DNA of 5,864 nucleotides from positions 1 through 5,864 of the forward strand of contig DUGS01000169.1 in assembly GCA_013331265.1 (NCBI GenBank). The letters are read 5' to 3'. Shown one piece after another: positions 4,764 through 5,864 of this stretch (position 1 is its first letter; every line of letters begins with the position of its first letter). A program made the position numbers and the translations under genes. Source of the DNA: Methanosarcina sp. Lineage in GTDB: Archaea > Halobacteriota > Methanosarcinia > Methanosarcinales > Methanosarcinaceae. The notes beneath the pieces are model-generated. The model saw nothing but the letters and a program-made list of their open reading frames with translations. It made no database searches and was not told the origin of the DNA.

Positions 4764-5761
4764 TCCTATTGAGCAAAAATAAGTCATTTGTACCAGTCGA
4801 AAAGATGAATGTTCAGCCAAAAATGAACAAATCAAGCAAAAAGCCACAGCAGAAAGACCCACACATGGTCAGCAGCATGGGCACAATGAGAATTGGCCCC
4901 GATTTTAAATCCCGAATTTCAGAACATGAGGGAAAAATTCTTGCCCTGGCAACAAGGAATGTAGTGACCCTCCCTCCCACCGCAACCATAATGGAAGCGA
5001 TCAGGATTATGACTGAAAGGAAGTTCAGACGTATTCCTATCACAGACGCAGGAACAGGAAGACTGGAAGGGGTAATTACGTCTGTTGATATCATTGATTT
5101 CCTGGGAGGCGGCAAAAGAAATCTCCTTGTCACAAACCGCTTCAAAGGCAAACTTCTGGCTGCAATAAATGAAGAGGTACGGCAGATCATGGATACTGAT
5201 GTTGCATACATCTATGATCAGGCAGATTTTAAAGAAGCCGTTAAAACAATGCTTGAAAGGAGGACCGGAGGCCTGCCAATAGTAAACAATGAAATGCAGG
5301 TCGTCGCAATCTTTACTGAAAGAAACGCCGTGGAACTGATGGGCGGACTTGTGACAAATAAAACTGTTGATGAATATATGACCAAAAATGTCACAATGGT
5401 AACAACAGATACCACCATAGGACAGGCGGCAAAAGTAATGGTACAGAACAGATTCCGAAGGCTTCCTGTGGTAAAGGACGGGATCTTTGCGGGAATAGTT
5501 ACTGCCTCCGATATTGTTCATTTCATGGGTAGAGGGGATGCGTTCAGCAAACTCACAACAGGGAATATTCGTGAGGCTCTGGACCAGCCCGTAGGCTCTA
5601 TTGTTTCAAAAGAACTGATCTGGACCAGCCCTGGCACAGATATGGGAAAAGCTATGGAAATCATGCTCGAGAAAAAGATAGGTTCACTTCCGGTTCTGGA
5701 AGATGGAATGCTACGCGGTATTATTACAGAGAGCGATTTCCTGCGAGCTTTTGACTTTTAA
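4760..5761 (+). CDS. Four-CBS-motif protein with a variable basic N-terminus
   Basis: Probably cytosolic, 333 residues. A polar, basic N-terminal stretch (about 1-50, rich in Lys, Gln, Ser) precedes four CBS motifs at about 60-116, 139-193, 203-257 and 277-331. Ligand-contact strings are GVITSVDIIDF, AIFTERNAVEL, GIVTASDIVHF and GIITESDFLRAF. Three are canonical with Thr and Asp, while the second has Asn (N189) in the Asp position that usually holds the ribose, so that site is likely altered. A longer linker with GGGKRNLLVTNRF separates motifs 1 and 2. Motifs 3 and 4 are joined by GRGDAFSKLTTGNIREAL. By family, it should bind adenosine-type ligands and regulate an unknown partner. The start is uncertain: GTG 4760 lacks a ribosome site but overlaps an upstream stop (GTGA). 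ATG 4805, 4823, 4865, 4877 and 4886 are in frame and also lack good sites, and any of them would keep all CBS motifs. It is the last complete gene in the window. Confidence 0.88.
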   Translation: MILLSKNKSFVPVEKMNVQPKMNKSSKKPQQKDPHMVSSMGTMRIGPDFKSRISEHEGKILALATRNVVTLPPTATIMEAIRIMTERKFRRIPITDAGTGRLEGVITSVDIIDFLGGGKRNLLVTNRFKGKLLAAINEEVRQIMDTDVAYIYDQADFKEAVKTMLERRTGGLPIVNNEMQVVAIFTERNAVELMGGLVTNKTVDEYMTKNVTMVTTDTTIGQAAKVMVQNRFRRLPVVKDGIFAGIVTASDIVHFMGRGDAFSKLTTGNIREALDQPVGSIVSKELIWTSPGTDMGKAMEIMLEKKIGSLPVLEDGMLRGIITESDFLRAFDF

Positions 5762-5824
5762 CAGGAGTTTAGATAAGGCCAAAATAAAAATCCTGGTAAA
5801 CTGGAAAAAACTATGGAATCTTCA

Positions 5825-5864
5825 GTTAAATAAGAAAATTTTCTGTTAAATCAGATAAACTTCT
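5825..5864 (+). repeat. Imperfect 20-bp tandem repeat at the window end
   Basis: Two adjacent units, 5825-5844 and 5845-5864, both start GTTAAAT and match at 16 of 20 positions. The first unit ends in the perfect 12-bp palindrome AGAAAATTTTCT (5833-5844). The array reaches the last base, so further copies may lie outside the window. The rest of 5762-5824 shows no gene or clear terminator. Confidence 0.55.

Noticed and set aside
4919..5521. 200-codon open frame on the minus strand opposite the third CBS gene
   Set aside because: The plus-strand frame encodes clear CBS motifs throughout. The minus product is rich in Cys, His and Tyr with no recognisable domain, as expected for a shadow of a coding strand.
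5762..5864. Start of another gene after the third CBS gene, suggested by AGGAG near 5762-5766
   Set aside because: No start codon at suitable distance opens a frame. ATG 5813 meets a stop after six codons.

Overview
The window looks like a chromosomal segment of a methanogenic archaeon, most likely Methanosarcina or a close relative. The basis is a 484-residue single-stranded-DNA-binding protein with four OB folds and no zinc finger (the architecture described for RPA1 of Methanosarcina acetivorans), stand-alone CBS-domain proteins including one with a C-terminal zinc ribbon, and long A+T-rich spacers between genes. The genus rests on family recognition, since no search could be run.

Layout: 1-437 is an A+T-rich upstream region. 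It contains one frame free of stops for 91 codons (85-357) but without a good start. 438-1892 encodes the RPA1-like protein and is followed by a pyrimidine/T-rich stretch that probably ends its transcript. 1893-2932 is a spacer of about 1 kb with short exact tandem duplications, a dispersed 35-36 bp repeat and, in its right half, coding-like fragments in shifted frames that could be gene remnants. Three CBS-domain genes then follow on the same strand: 2933-3562 (two CBS motifs plus a Cys4 zinc ribbon), 3688-4482 (four CBS motifs) and 4760-5761 (four CBS motifs). The 3563-3687 gap holds two kinds of palindromic repeat that look like regulator-binding sites. The 4483-4759 gap holds an A/T hairpin and candidate small ORFs, one of which ends in a GTGA overlap with the proposed start of the third CBS gene. 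The window ends about 100 bases after that gene, in an imperfect 20-bp tandem repeat.

How the genes may work together: RPA1 coats single-stranded DNA in replication, repair and recombination. Nothing in the sequence ties it functionally to the CBS genes, and the 1 kb spacer argues for separate transcription. The CBS genes form a same-strand set with ten CBS motifs and no attached enzyme, transporter or DNA-binding domain apart from the small zinc ribbon. CBS pairs usually bind adenosine-containing ligands (AMP, ADP, ATP, SAM), so a ligand-sensing set acting on unknown partners is a reasonable inference. No mobile element, CRISPR array, rRNA or tRNA gene was recognised. The most unusual non-coding property is the recurrence of adjacent two-copy tandem duplications (11-20 bp units) in the spacers, one of them spanning the RPA1 stop codon.
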